A DNA stretch of 64,000 bases, from assembly GCA_019055375.1 (NCBI GenBank), contig JAHQIW010000773.1:1-64000 (forward strand), given 5' to 3'. A program made the translations under genes and the position numbers. The notes beneath the pieces were generated by a model. That model searched no databases and was not told the DNA's origin. It worked only from the letters and a program-made list of their open reading frames with translations. This stretch comes from Parelaphostrongylus tenuis (taxonomy: Eukaryota > Nematoda > Chromadorea > Rhabditida > Metastrongylidae). This document shows, piece after piece, positions 34,799-46,626 of the stretch. The stretch's first letter is position 1; each line of letters opens with the position of its first letter.

Positions 34799-37700
34799 TC
34801 ATAGTGAATTGCTTGTGACCGGAACTTCCCATTCTTACGCACACTCATACGTTAATGTTCGCCAAATAATTGCTTCGTGTAAGTAGCTATTCGGCGGAAA
34901 AACTCTAAGGCCTGTTCGGCTGAGCGACAGGAACTGAGCTATTCTCTACGGCGATCATAGCAAGCATTGATGAAGATTGTAATGAGTATCGGAACAAAGT
35001 CTATCCATTGGAATAAATTTCATCCGAATCCAAATTTGGTCAAATTTCCGCCGTGCTTAGTTGAGAGAAACTAGTCGACTTTGAAAGTTTTCGTGAAATT
35101 CATATTCCAGCATTCACTGTTTTTTATAAGCAAGCATGAAGTTATTATTACATTGCATATTGAAAACGTAAGATTATTATCAATAAGTGCTTTTGTTTAC
35201 AACAGATAACAACTCACCGAAGTTCGTTTCCTGCAAAAACTGAGAAGATCAGAACAATTGGATTCTAACTAGCCAAGGACCCTTGGAGCCTTCATTATCT
35301 ATAATCATCATTGGGTTAACGTTTAACCGTAGAACACTCAGACAGAGCCTTGCACAGAGAAAAAAGTGGCCATTTCTGCCGCTGACTGCTATCTTGCATC
35401 AACTTATGGTGGAAATTAAGCCCACCCAAGCGGCAGCGAGTGTAATTTATCAGATTGGTCCATAATTTCTTTCGCATTTCGACACATTTGATAAGATGGT
35501 TGTCATTTATTTGAAGAGTAAATTTATCAGCGATGTAGGCACCATCATGATCAACGAAATACCATAATTTTGTGAGCAAAGATTTGATGTCTTCCTCTCA
35601 AAAAATTTTTAGGCTAGCGATCAAAGAAGTCAGTGAGGTAACTTCTGAGCTGATTGTCGTCTTTGAATTATTCTTCCCACGCACGCTGTTTTGGGGCGCG
35701 AAGAAATGCTATTTCGATGTAGCAGCATCAGAGCTATTCAGTGGATATAGTATCGTGCTCCTGCCCAATTTCTCCGAATCGTGGCGAGTCGACTTGATGT
35801 GATGAAGTGGTCCATTGAGAGGTCACTTTCCAGCAGCCCATTCCATTTACATAGAGAACAATTGTGCTACGGTCGTATCCACTGTATATCTAAACTAACA
35901 GAACATACTTGAACATATCACAGCCTACGTTGTTTTCATTTTATTAGCACTTTATTTGAACCGTCATCACAGTTATTTTTCACTGTGCGGATCCCAGTAT
36001 TTAAGCATTCAATTCGTTTTTCGTCTTTTATTGAACGGTATAGAATACTGGTTGAGCGAGTCTCCTTGCAATCTCGAGGATAGCCTTGCTGTGGCGTTCC
36101 ATAGAGTGTTGTTGTTGACTGCGGGCGAGAGGTGGGGCGTGGAGCTCGGCTCCGTGCGCTCCGCGATGAGCATCACAACCACTCGGCCACGGCTCTTCAA
36201 TATTGTTTTAGCATAAAAAAAATCTGAATAAAATAATGATGCGGAAAAATTAGGGGCGAGTTTAATTTTTATATTAAGTTGATGCAAAATAATTGGCAAA
36301 TTCTGACTGATTTATTATCAAAATGTAGCTTGAATCCCTCACAATCTCTGTAATCAAAAGTCATTATGGCTTGTACATAATTTTTTATTCTTAAAAGCAC
36401 TTTAGCGACGGTTTTCTTATTGAAGATTTACACCACCAGCAGGTTTTGAGATGTTCGGTAATCGGCTGACGAGAAATCGGATTTGAACAAGGCTAAGATT
36501 TCATAGCCCACTTCGGTCAACCCTCTAGCGTAACTTTTGCGACATATTGCTGGGCGTCATTTTGCGTTGTAAGATGTCAATATTTGTCGGTCATAAGGTT
36601 TCAATAGCTAAGTATTTTGTCGATTTACTGGCAGCAATGTTCATTGATAGCTTCGCCAGATCAAGAAAAGTAGCATTTCGAAATCCGATATTTCTTGGAC
36701 CTCGGCATTACCATAATCAATAGCATTTTTTGGTGATTAAACTAATAAGGCAAGATTGATAAGGTTCAAAGCGATCCAAAAAGTTGTATTCAAGGTTTTC
36801 CTTTGAGAAATACGAAGTCACCATGATTCTCCATGACCTGATTCGGCCTTGGTAAGAAGCTTCATCTCACTCACGTGAATTTGTTGGTTATCACAGATTA
36901 CACTTTCGTTGCATTTTTCACTGCTCTCGCAAACTGTTCTTTTTATTTTGCGTAAAAATGGCCTAAAGTAAACTTGGCAAAGACGATTTGTTTGCTCTTC
37001 CTTCAATTCGTCTCGCATCCATTTGAAATATTTAACCTTTTCCGTTTACATTTAAATAACGACTGATTGCTGAATGAATAGCAACAAATTTATCTCCAGT
37101 CTCTCAAAAAGAATCGTATTTGTAAATCGAAGTCGGAACTTTTCAAGAAAAAAGAAATAGTCTTCTTTTTGTGAGTGCACCATCTCATCCAGTTTAAATG
37201 AAAAATTAGGGTCTAGAAAAAGCATTACAAGGAAAGTTATTTAACAGAAAATAAACCCTGCAATCAATCATGAGATAACCACGAAATACTTTCGTTATAT
37301 ATCAAATCAATGATAACAGATTTACCTACTGCTTTTTCGTAAATTCAGCACAACCCGTGGTTGAAAGAGTGCCAACAAAGTGAATTACTCAAAAATTTAA
37401 TCATTCGTTCTAAAGATCCAAACGTATAACCAGCGCCAACACATGGATAATGAACACGAAACGTTCATTTCAAGTTGCTCTAAGTGTCATTGCTACATAC
37501 ATTCACTTACGATCTTTCCCGAATCTTGGTATAGACAATCAATACATTGAATTATTGACAAGCTTACAGGACGTTGTTATGAACTGCAATTACGTTTTAT
37601 CGGTTACTTCATTAGTCCGATGATTCCGACTACTCAGTTTGCCTCGATGGGACGATATCGACGACCAACAAGACGAGGAGGAACAACTTCTATGGACACC

Positions 37701-38299
37701 CGCCTCGAATCACAGTGGTCTGAAGAAGGTGGAACCTCCGAAACAGCAATAATAAAGATTTACAACACTTTGTATAGGCTTAGAAATCAAGCGAATCACT
37801 GCTGCTTGTATCTTGAATACAGGCTTTCCCTTAACCTCGGCATGACCAATCAATATGTATACTTTCATTAATATAAGTTAAGACTTATTAGCTACTTGCT
37901 GACAGAATAGATATTGTTGCATTATTGCGTGGTTAGATAGCTGAAAGATAATGAAGAAAAATTGCGTTGTACACGAAGAAATTTCCTGCCTCAACACATT
38001 TCAACAATATCCATTGAATTCGGCTGAATTTCTTCGTGAGTGCTTAGCTTGGTGTATGAATTTTTCTCATCATAATGTTCCATTCAATCGATATGCTTCA
38101 ACAAAAACAAGTGTGCTTTAGAGGAACAAATGCTTACTTAACAAGATTACAGAAAAAGCTTTATTGCGGTGAATTTGTTCGTGTGATTGAGTAGTACTGC
38201 GTGATTATTTCTAGTGAAAAAAGTACAAAATCATTTCCACAGGATGAAGCTGCAGTTAGGGAAGAGGAAAAGATTTTTCTGTTGTTAATAATACATTAG
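34799..38299. other. No firm gene; a few exon-like frames
   Basis: A minus-strand frame at 37018-36818 (MRDELKEEQTNRLCQVYF) has plausible composition. A plus-strand frame around 37645-37752 reads DDIDDQQDEEEQLLWTPASN up to a stop and could be a terminal exon after the AG at 37638. Neither could be joined to neighbours or assigned to a family. The remainder is AT-rich. Confidence 0.35.
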
Positions 38300-38475
38300 A
38301 CTTCGAGCCGTTTGTCAGGTCTAAGTGCTAGACAGGCTTCTGTTTCGTCCTCAATGACTCTTCAGTAGCACAGTCCCTTGGTTCAGTCAATCCCTTGAGG
38401 CTATACTCCTCTAAGAAAGAATCGACGCCGAGTGTTCTGAGCGCAGTCCGAAAAAGCGGTCGAATGGAGAGCTAT
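38300..38475 (+). repeat. Foldback family A, half copy
   Basis: GTCTAAGTGCTAGACAGGC, CTGTTTCGTCCTCAATGACT, GGTTCAGTCAATCCCTTGAG and AAAAAGCGGTCGAATGGAGA are in the order of the left half of the 25.2 kb element. The right arm is absent. Confidence 0.7.
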
Positions 38476-40275
38476 TTCTGCTGTATTAACCATTTAATGA
38501 ATAAGTGGACTAATTCTGGTGCATACATGTCTTAGACGTTTGACTTGTACAAATTGAAACCTGCGCTATTTCGTGGTCTGAAACTTGGCTCTCGAAATAT
38601 GCCTTTTCTGAGACACAATTTTCAAACATATTTTCTATCCTTTTTGAGAATCGAGCATTGAAATAATCTCGAGCACCAGCTTTCCGCTCTTTTTCCGGCT
38701 CTCACGGAAACCATGGACTAATTTCGATAAATATTCGGATTGTGCTCCATTTACACCTATAACAATGGGTCAGCCACTAAAGAGTAACTGGACTCGTCAA
38801 AGAATAACACTATAAATTCATTGCACTGTAATATTTTAACACCGCACTACACTATACTGTAACGCTAATATCAACTGTAACATTCAGTGCACATAATAGC
38901 TCTTGTAAACCACTGATAAACAGAGTAAAAAAGTTTCTGAGGAGTGGACGAAGATAGTACACGTACAGACTCTTTGAATGGTCATAGTATATCTATTAAG
39001 AAACTGCTTATCCTCAACTCTCATTCTCACGACGCTTCATCTGCGCCTGAAACAGGTGCGTTGAAAAAACTACAATCCACAGCTTTCACAATTTGCCAGT
39101 TTATAAATGCATGTAGTACACATCTGCAAGCTCTACAGTGAACTACAATCAAATTTAACCATGATAATCAGCGGCATTTAGCTCCGCATTTACGACTAGA
39201 ATTTTCCAAGATTTGTCACTTTTTTGGTTATTACTTGAGTAGCCTGAAAAATCGGTTACTACTTTGATGGCATACAATGCTGAGTGCTTTTTAACAATTT
39301 CACGACCATGTGTACTACTCATGTCACGCGCGCATTTTCGTGGTTTTCTCAACAATCACAGACTTTTTATTGGAGTTTTCGCGGTCATGATAGCCAAAAA
39401 AATTGCGGTAATAAAGGTCTGCTTGATATTTGAAATCGCTTTTCTAGTGAGGTGTAGCAACGAAGAAAAACTTACGTTTTATCTGCGGAGTATATTGGGT
39501 AACTTGCATTCGCGTTTGCTTGGCTTTTCCAGCAAACAAAGTTTTTCCCTGAAGTCTTAGCAGTATTTTGATCGCCTTCAAATTGGCAAATTTGAATATA
39601 AACTTGAATTTTGTATTAATTCTTGATGAAGGCTGTTTACTGCGCTGTACTAACATCGAACAGAAATTAGTTTCATCTTCAGAATAGTTTGCGTGCTTCG
39701 ATTGTTTATGCTTGGCTTTGCAGTAGAGTTTTGATAATTATTCGATGGCTCAAATATTGAATTTTGTGAATTCTAAAGACTACTTTAGTTTTTCTGAACT
39801 GATTTCTTAATGTGCTGTAGCAAGGGAATACTCACGTTTTACATTCTGAATAATTAACCCTTTGCTTGAACTTTGCAATGGGTGTATTAGTACTTATATG
39901 GTGAAATTTGTCCGCTAGAGACAATTTATGATCAGGAAGAGTGTCATATTACTGAATACCTTCAATAAAGGTCATTTTTGATAAAAAGAACGCCCGCGTG
40001 TCCTGAAAATTCCCACTTTTCAATATAAAGGCCACATCAATGAGGAAGCTACGTATCTCTATTTTGCTTACTTCTTATTTTTTGAGTATGTGTAGAAGTA
40101 TAATTCAAAAACGTATTCTCTCTAAGGTATGACACTTTCAAAAACTTATTTGGTGTGACTTGTGTTGCGCAAACGAAATAATCCTTGATAGAGCCCACAA
40201 TCATCAATTTGTAGAGAAGTTCTTCGGAGAGATTGTATATTGATGACCAAAATTTTTCAGACCTCATAATGATTT
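38476..40275. other. No supportable gene
   Basis: Overlapping open frames on both strands at 39155-39656 cancel each other out as evidence for coding. Motifs such as GTGCTGTAGCAA near 39813 and GTGTAGCAACGAAG near 39453 recur near 9300 and 41205 and suggest an old dispersed repeat. Confidence 0.35.
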
Positions 40276-40580
40276 CCTATGAGAATTGAGTGGTGAGCAT
40301 AATTTCAGCCACAGACAGGTGTCGAGCATGTGTTTCATCCCTACCGGGGAGTGTGCTGCCATTACACCACCGAGGCCATCGGTTAGAGCGATATTCCTTG
40401 CCCGACTAGACCTGTTAATGGTTGATGGTCGATAACTAAGATAGAAAAATAATGAAGAATGAGTGGTGAGTAAGCGCTGACCTCTGTGGTGTAGTGGTAG
40501 CACGCATACCCGTTATAGATGAAACTCGGGTTCAACTTCCGCCTGAGGTCGAATTTTTGCTCACCATTCACTTCTTTTAA
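40276..40580. repeat. Head-to-head pair of tRNA-derived elements (family U)
   Basis: The right half (plus) is tRNA-like: GACCTC at 40479-40484 pairs with GAGGTC at 40545-40550, with a D-arm-like TGGTGTAGTGGTAGCAC. The left half (minus) carries GCCTCGGTGGTGTAATGGC and AGCACACTCCCCGG. Outside both, GAGTGGTGAGCATAATTT at 40283 faces the complementary GAATTTTTGCTCACCATTCA near 40551. The T arms are degenerate, so these are relics rather than tRNA genes. Confidence 0.6.
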
Positions 40581-42714
40581 CGATATTTGAAACATCATAA
40601 CACTGTGAAAAAACAATAAAATCATAAGAAACCTTACACTAATGTTCTGGGTCCTTTGCTTATAATATTTATTCAGAAATCAACAATCTATACATTAGGT
40701 AATCCGTAGCACTTCATCCTAACTATCAGTACTGGCCAATTTACCCGCGTTGCATAGAACTTCACACTATGCAGCACCTTTCTGACTAACGAGTACTTTT
40801 TACCTATCCGCACCCACACTTAAAAAATGTTTTTGTTCTTTTCAGACATTTCAGTAGACATTCGGTAGCTCAGATCTAAGGAATTTGAAAGGTGTTTTTT
40901 TTTTGAAAGGTCTTTATATTACGCTTTAACAGTAAAAACAACTTTTCCTTAGAAAATTCAGTATTATCGATGGCACAATTTCTAACAAATTCATCGTTTT
41001 CTTGGTTTCAGAAAAAAAACTACATATAACGCTGCTACTCTGGAATTGAGATTGTGTTTGACATGCAGCTTTTATAACTTGCACCGGAATGTGAATGAAT
41101 TTCGCAAAATTAACATCAGGACGTCGACTTTCAACTGCTCGATAGCTAGATTTTCGATAATTTAAATGGTGTGCTTGCTTTGCGTAAGAAATCGTTTAGC
41201 GCGCCGTAGCAGTAGGAAAAAAATGTGTTGCACATTTGAGTACTTTTCGCTGAAAACTGCTTTTTATTCCAACAACCATTCGATAGCACATATCTCATCA
41301 ATTTAGAAGAAATGCTTGATTTTCAAAAGTTCTTTGTGCATTATCACAGCTAAAAGAATATTGAGTTCTCACTCGGCACGCATCGCGCCGAGCGCGAAGC
41401 TCGATATTTCTTTGACTACAACAGCGCATTAAGAAGTTTTCTGAAAAAACCAAGCATAGCATTAGAATTGCTGAAATTTCTGTTATCGACTGTTTATTGA
41501 AAGTCTGAGTGAAATTGTGTTAAGAGAAAGATGCTTAAGTGTGAAATATAATTTTATTTTTACCGTTGGAGCATAATGCAAAAAATCATCTGAGAAATGA
41601 AATACACCACTCGTATTTCCGAAATTTAAGCTACCGAATGATTATTGAAATAACTAAAAATACAAATATGTTTTTTTGAATATGGTTGCGGTTAAGGGAA
41701 AAGTACTAGCAAACAGTTCATTGTTTTCCGCTTTCTATCACTATTATGACTTTAAAGTATTGTACAAAATAAAATATATTAAAACTGGTAGATTTGTATC
41801 ATTATAGTTTTTTACAAATTATTACAATTGACCGACTGCTAACATCGCTGTGGTTGTGCAGTGAAATACAGCTTTTATTCGAATATATCCGTTATACTTG
41901 CATCAAAAACATACGAATATGTAGGGAAAATCTTTAAGTATCGAAATAATTCAAGCAAACATAAATTTATTTCCAAAATGGGCAGCAACACTAATCAAAT
42001 AACAAAAATCGCGCACCAGCTGCGATCTGCACTGCGCATAACGATGACAATAGTTGGTGGTGAGATGGTTAATGCAGATATGGGGCTTAATGTTTTAGTA
42101 CCTCTCTGCAGCAGTCAGCGTAACGTGTCCAAATTTGTTCTGCTACACGGTGCCATTCACGGAATGTACAGTATAAGATTAAAAACAATCTGTCAAATAC
42201 GAATAGTAAACAAATGATTTGCCCTCAAACTAACTGATTGAAATTTACTGCACATTCTCAATAAACCATCGCTGCCTTCAGCTAACATGCCGAAGTGAGT
42301 TTTCTGAAGAGAAACCATTTGCCTAAGCCATAAAAAAGCAGAAATGCTCGTAACAGTCTCTAGTTCCTTCACATGAAAGAAATAATAGGATATCTGACCT
42401 TTGACAACCATGAAGAACTTGTCGTCTTTGTTGCCTTCAACTTCGACTTATCAACATGAGTTTGCCAAACGGCTCGGACTATCCACTGTAGTCATAATGT
42501 CTGTCGTCCTTGTCGTTTACTAGCTTTTTCTTCCTCTTCTCCAGCAACCTTATTTTAATATTTCTTAGTTAACCTTTTTGGAGTAAAAGCACGTTGTTTA
42601 CATGATACTTATTATCACACTGAGTGAGACTGCGGCGGATTTTGCCTTCTTCAACGTCTGCAGTGGTTGGAGATAACACAAAGCCTGCTCAGCCAAACAC
42701 TTTCCTACTATTAA
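40581..42714. other. No firm gene
   Basis: A minus-strand exon-like frame lies at about 42417-42235 (QKTHFGMLAEGSDGLLRMCS) and might belong to the gene at 43.4-44.0 kb, but phases could not be fitted. A dispersed repeat copy is at 41418-41490. The rest is AT-rich. Confidence 0.35.
41418..41490 (+). repeat. Dispersed repeat, copy 2
   Basis: CAACAGCGCATTAAGAAGTT ... AAGCATAGCATTAGAATTGC ... TGAAATTTCTGTTATCGACT aligns along its length with 22056-22125. Confidence 0.55.
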
Positions 42715-42969
42715 CAAAAGAACCCAAGCCTTAAATCTGAGTGGAATGTACTCAACAAAAATATTCCATTTGAACACAAAGATACATCGGAAAAATTTTT
42801 TGTAGAGCTCATCAGTTGTGTATGTGAATCTGAAACTTCAGTGCTTGAAACTCTTAAGTCTCTCCAAACGAATTCCTCAAAAACCGAAAAGAAACCACAA
42901 GAAGGAATTTCTCGTTATCACGCGCGGTTTCTCATAGAATCTCAGTCTAGTTTTTCAACTAGCACGTAG
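42715..42969 (+). CDS. Unidentified 84-codon open frame, exon-like
   Basis: The frame is open from just after a TAA at 42712-42714 to a TAG at 42967-42969 and contains no Met, so it would have to be entered by splicing. The composition is protein-like: KSEWNVLNKNIPFEHKDTSE, then FFVELISCVCESETSVLETL, LKSLQTNSSKTEKKPQEG and SRYHARFLIESQSS. No family recognised; it could be an exon or a fragment of an old element. Confidence 0.35.
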   Translation, partial: QKNPSLKSEWNVLNKNIPFEHKDTSEKFFVELISCVCESETSVLETLKSLQTNSSKTEKKPQEGISRYHARFLIESQSSFSTST

Positions 42970-43399
42970 TGAGTTAATATAGCGTATTAATCAACCATTG
43001 CGCGTGTGGAGGATGGGAGAAAGCGCGAATGTGGTGTATTGCAACCAATGCATTTGTCCGACTTTTTTTACTTTTTTAAACAAATTTGCGTAAGGGCTAT
43101 ATGAGTGGTGATCAATAGTTAATCAGTTTCAATCATCGTATGTATTGTGTCGCTGATAAATTCGTGTTGGCAGAGATTCGCATGGCTTTTGCTCAGAGCA
43201 ATCCTTTGGTGACAGCCAACCACAACGTGGTCGGTTATCGCGCTGAAATCGGTACCTATTTAGCTATAATTAATCATTAATTACTAGAAATACGCCAAAC
43301 GGCTTTCCTGAAATCATCATTCTACTTCTCGGCTTGCAAAATGAAAAAAGGTTGGAAGGAGCCCAAAAGTTTGATGTGATTTAGAAAAGCCATATTTAC

Positions 43400-44038
43400 C
43401 ATGCCATATGAGTTCAAGTCGGTACGAACGATCTTTAACGAGTTGAAAAAGTTCATTTTTATATGGAATATGTCCTTCTAAAGATAAAAACTGGGAAACT
43501 GAATTAATAGTTGAAGGATCTGCACTAAATGCATCGCATGATATAGCATGCCGTTTCACTTTACGATGAATAGAAATATTTTCTAGAGCAGAATATATAT
43601 CAGAAGAAGGTGTATAAAAGCTGAGCAGGCGGATTAATCCAACGAGCTTTACTGAGTTTCGCGAAATCAGGCGAGAGAGGAGAAAAAGAGGATTTCTGTC
43701 AAATCAATAATAAAGCGAAAGAATATGTTTCTCGCAACCGGGAGCTAATGATTCATAAAATTAGTTAGGAAATGAAGTTCTGCCTTACAGAGAACATTCA
43801 TAAACCTATCGTGATAGGCTGATATCTTTTCAGAATTTTCTCCAACTTTTTCCCAAAAAGGAGTTTTGTAATAAAGCTGTTGTGATAGTCATCCTTAGGA
43901 GGATCTCACTGTTTGGAAGCTGGCATTCTTATTGGCAGTAGAAAAAGAATAAAAATGTTTCTCACCAATTTCTAACACGAGTCGAGATAGGCGTAACTGC
44001 AGCTTGAAATCAAAGGTCTTGATTTCAGCGCAGCTCAT
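43400..44038 (-). CDS. Unidentified multi-exon protein gene, 5' part
   Basis: Three minus-strand exons can be read: 44038-43966 (starts MSCAEIKTFDFKLQLRLSRL), 43876-43806 (LYYKTPFWEKVGENSEKISA) and 43695-43400 (NPLFLLSRLISRNSVKLVGL, then FYTPSSDIYSALENISIHRK, KRHAISCDAFSADPSTINSV and GHIPYKNELFQLVKDRSYRL). Exons 2 and 3 join in phase across a GT-AG intron, giving YHDR then NPLF. The last exon ends before GTAAATATG in phase 1. Exon 1 ends in phase 1 while exon 2 is read from phase 0, so either a base is wrong or exon 1 belongs elsewhere. Downstream exons were not found with confidence. I do not recognise the family; no transmembrane or signal sequence is obvious. Confidence 0.5.
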
Positions 44039-44184
44039 CACATAAATTTATGATAAAGTAGTATTAAGTCCATTAGGTGGCCATTGGATCTTAATTTGCC
44101 TCGAATATATATTTTGAATGCTGCTGGAAAAGCTTAATCTGTCGATGCCTTCCGAACTATGCAAGCGCATAATGTGTAAAAATA

Positions 44185-44460
44185 TTCAAAGCCTTAGCGA
44201 GGTTGTTACGTCAGAGCCATACACGTGTTGCGGAGGTATCGCCCTCTTTATCAGTGGACCACGCCCCACAGAGCGTTACTGTGTTAATAGAGGCGTTGAA
44301 AAACAGTTGATGAGGTGAATCAGTTTATATATCTACCAGCCGCGATCCATCGACTGAAAAACTTGTAATAACACAATGTCATTCTACATTGTGCTATCTC
44401 CACATACGTTGTGTATGGCTCTGACGTAACAATTCGGTAGGGCTTTGAACATTCTTACAG
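44185..44460. repeat. Family C repeat, copy 2, a foldback
   Basis: TTCAAAGCCTTAGCGAGGTT and GTTACGTCAGAGCCATACAC on the left are mirrored by GTGTATGGCTCTGACGTAAC and GGTAGGGCTTTGAA on the right near 44411-44452. Between them are ATCGCCCTCTTTATCAGTGG and CCATCGACTGAAAAACTTG, also found at 54.6 kb. Confidence 0.7.
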
Positions 44461-44799
44461 ACTATATTGAATGTTTATAGCGAGATTAAAAAATAGTCGA
44501 GGAGGTGGATCAATTCATATATGTAATCGTATTTACAATAGTTATACTCCATGTAGTTCTTGAACGCTTTTTTCAAATTCGTGACACTTTATAGCGAAAC
44601 AAAAAATTGTAGTGAATCCATTTACAAGCATTCTATAGTAATATTGTTATGGAATGACATCTATTGAAGGCAACAAAATTCCATTGCGCGTTTCGGCGTC
44701 TCTTTTGATGAGAAGAACTAGAAAAAGTCTTATGAGCAAAACGATGTTGCAGTGGAAAATAAGTGTGCAGATGGACTGATGGCCTGCAGTAAAGCCAGA

Positions 44800-44940
44800 C
44801 GACAAGTGTGCGACCAGCGTGATACCAATCCACTTACCCAGGAGGGATGGATGGCTTGGTGAGAAATGAGCGCGAAATCAAACCATCGACCTTTTGTGCG
44901 AGGTCAGACACCTCTTACTATTGCTGCGCATGCGCTCTTA
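44800..44940 (-). repeat. SINE-A fragment (head only)
   Basis: The plus strand shows GAGGGATGGATGGCTTGGTG, ATGAGCGCGAAATCAAACCA and GCGCATGCGCTCTTA, the reverse complement of the SINE head. The body and tail are missing. Confidence 0.75.
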
Positions 44941-45539
44941 CCATAAATCGTAAGAGGGAAAAATAAATAGATATTGTTCTGAATCTCTCTTAGACTCGAG
45001 GAAAGGTCTAATTACTGGACTGGATTCACTGAAACATTTCTCTCCTGATACAGGAGAGCTGGAAAAGGGTCAGTGCCAGATTTTTTCATGTCCTTGAATG
45101 GCAATATGCCCATGTTTTTTGACTTTTCAACTATCATGCAGCATTTTAATCGTTATAATGGAATAATGAAAACCATTGGAAGACTTTATAATGGGAATAG
45201 TGGACTAATGACTATAAACTGTTCTTTAAAACCTCAGTCTTATAACTTCATTGTATTTTGAAAAATGTTCTTAAGCCTTCTTAAGGTTTCATATGGTCAG
45301 TGGCTTACGTATGTTTCGGCGGGATCGCCGTTATCAGTGCCACGCGTCTCGTGTTAGAGATGGGATGATACAAGATTGTTAACATTAAACAACATAAAGG
45401 AGACGGGACACATAAAATGAGCTTTTTCAGGGCTGAAAGCCATAATTTGTCTGCACTTCTCGTAAACCATATGACATCATATCTTTAGAAGGAGAAAATC
45501 ATAGACCATTAAAGAAGTTTAATACATTCGCTCATTCTA

Positions 45540-46603
45540 AAAATGGCAACAGAAGAGAAGGTCGTACTATTGTCCAATACGAATGCAGTGTGATGTACAA
45601 GCCTTTGACGAAGATCGTCCTCTTGCGCATATCGATGATCTTGAATGAAGTATGGCCAGTTGGGCAATCAGCATTCCGAAAAGGAATCGGCGGCACGGAC
45701 CACATTTAAAGCATATCACGGACCAATGAAATCTATCGGGAATGCCAACTGTATTTGTCTTAATTTTAACCGATCATAGGAAATTGTCCAGAAGCGATGA
45801 ATGAATGCAATCTTATGAGCATTCGTCGACATCGGTGGAGATCCGCCCTATATACGAAAATCGGGTGACTGCTATGGAAACTGCAACACAGAAAGCTTCG
45901 CTCGATTGGGACGAGAAAGTCATACGCTGGATGGAAAATTCCTACCAGATCTTCGTTTTGTGAATAACATTGATACCTTTTCAGAAAAAGTCAGTAAAGT
46001 GGAAACAGTGCCCAAGAACCTTACCGGAGGGATGTGATTACGCATGGTATGCATGAGGACTCACTTCTCGAAAGATCCGTGGTGCCAAAGTGAACAATTT
46101 CAACTGGATGGTTCCCTGACTGCGAAGACCACTCGCACTTGTTTCTTGGACGTATAATGAAATTAGAGTGCAAGAAGAAGGAGAATCAGGTAGAAGAAGG
46201 AAAGCGGCATGCGTCGCATTTGGTTCTCTCAAGGAGGCTACCGACTAAACATTGCGCTCCAAATTTGGTGCTTACCTTTTCGATATGACAATCCTCCCAG
46301 TGCTCTACTATTCAACAGAGACGTATGCTGAGTCTACAATCTCATCAAGAATTTTGCACACCACCCACAAAGCGTTTGGACAAAGTCTTCTGTAATTAAA
46401 TTTCTTTACACATCGGCTAGCCGATTGGCGCAGCTCAGATCATTGAAAACAATCTCGTCTTTTAGATCCAGAAAAACATACATCCTTAGCGATTTGCAGA
46501 TAGGCCGATCACATAATAGGAAGGACAAATAACAGAGAAGCAAAAAGGGCAGTGGAGTGGACTCCAAGAGAGAAGCGTCCACCTGGACGAACACCCAAAC
46601 GGT
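45540..46603 (+). pseudogene. RTE-clade retrotransposon relic, second copy (reverse transcriptase C-terminal half)
   Basis: Blocks in several frames: YKPLTKIVLLRISMILNE with QSAFRKGIGGTDHI (RT fingers), then KEATD preceded by RRRKAACVAFGSL, FDMTILPVLYYSTETYAES and HTTHKAFGQSLL (C-terminal thumb), ending AVEWTPREKRPPGRTPKRWG. This is the usual RTE order up to the last conserved block. Many stops and frameshifts and no intact catalytic box are present. It is less complete than the 14.6 kb copy. Confidence 0.8.
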
Positions 46604-46626
46604 GGGGGGGGGGGGGGGGGGGGGGG
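46604..46626 (+). repeat. Poly-G run (G23)
   Basis: Twenty-three G bases follow directly on the codons for the conserved R-W-G at the end of the RTE relic. It is the longest homopolymer in the window and could form a quadruplex or be an assembly artefact. Confidence 0.95.

Noticed and set aside
43130..43280. Possible small nuclear RNA or plus-strand exon
   Set aside because: The composition changes locally, but it matches no snRNA, SL RNA or protein pattern that I can defend.
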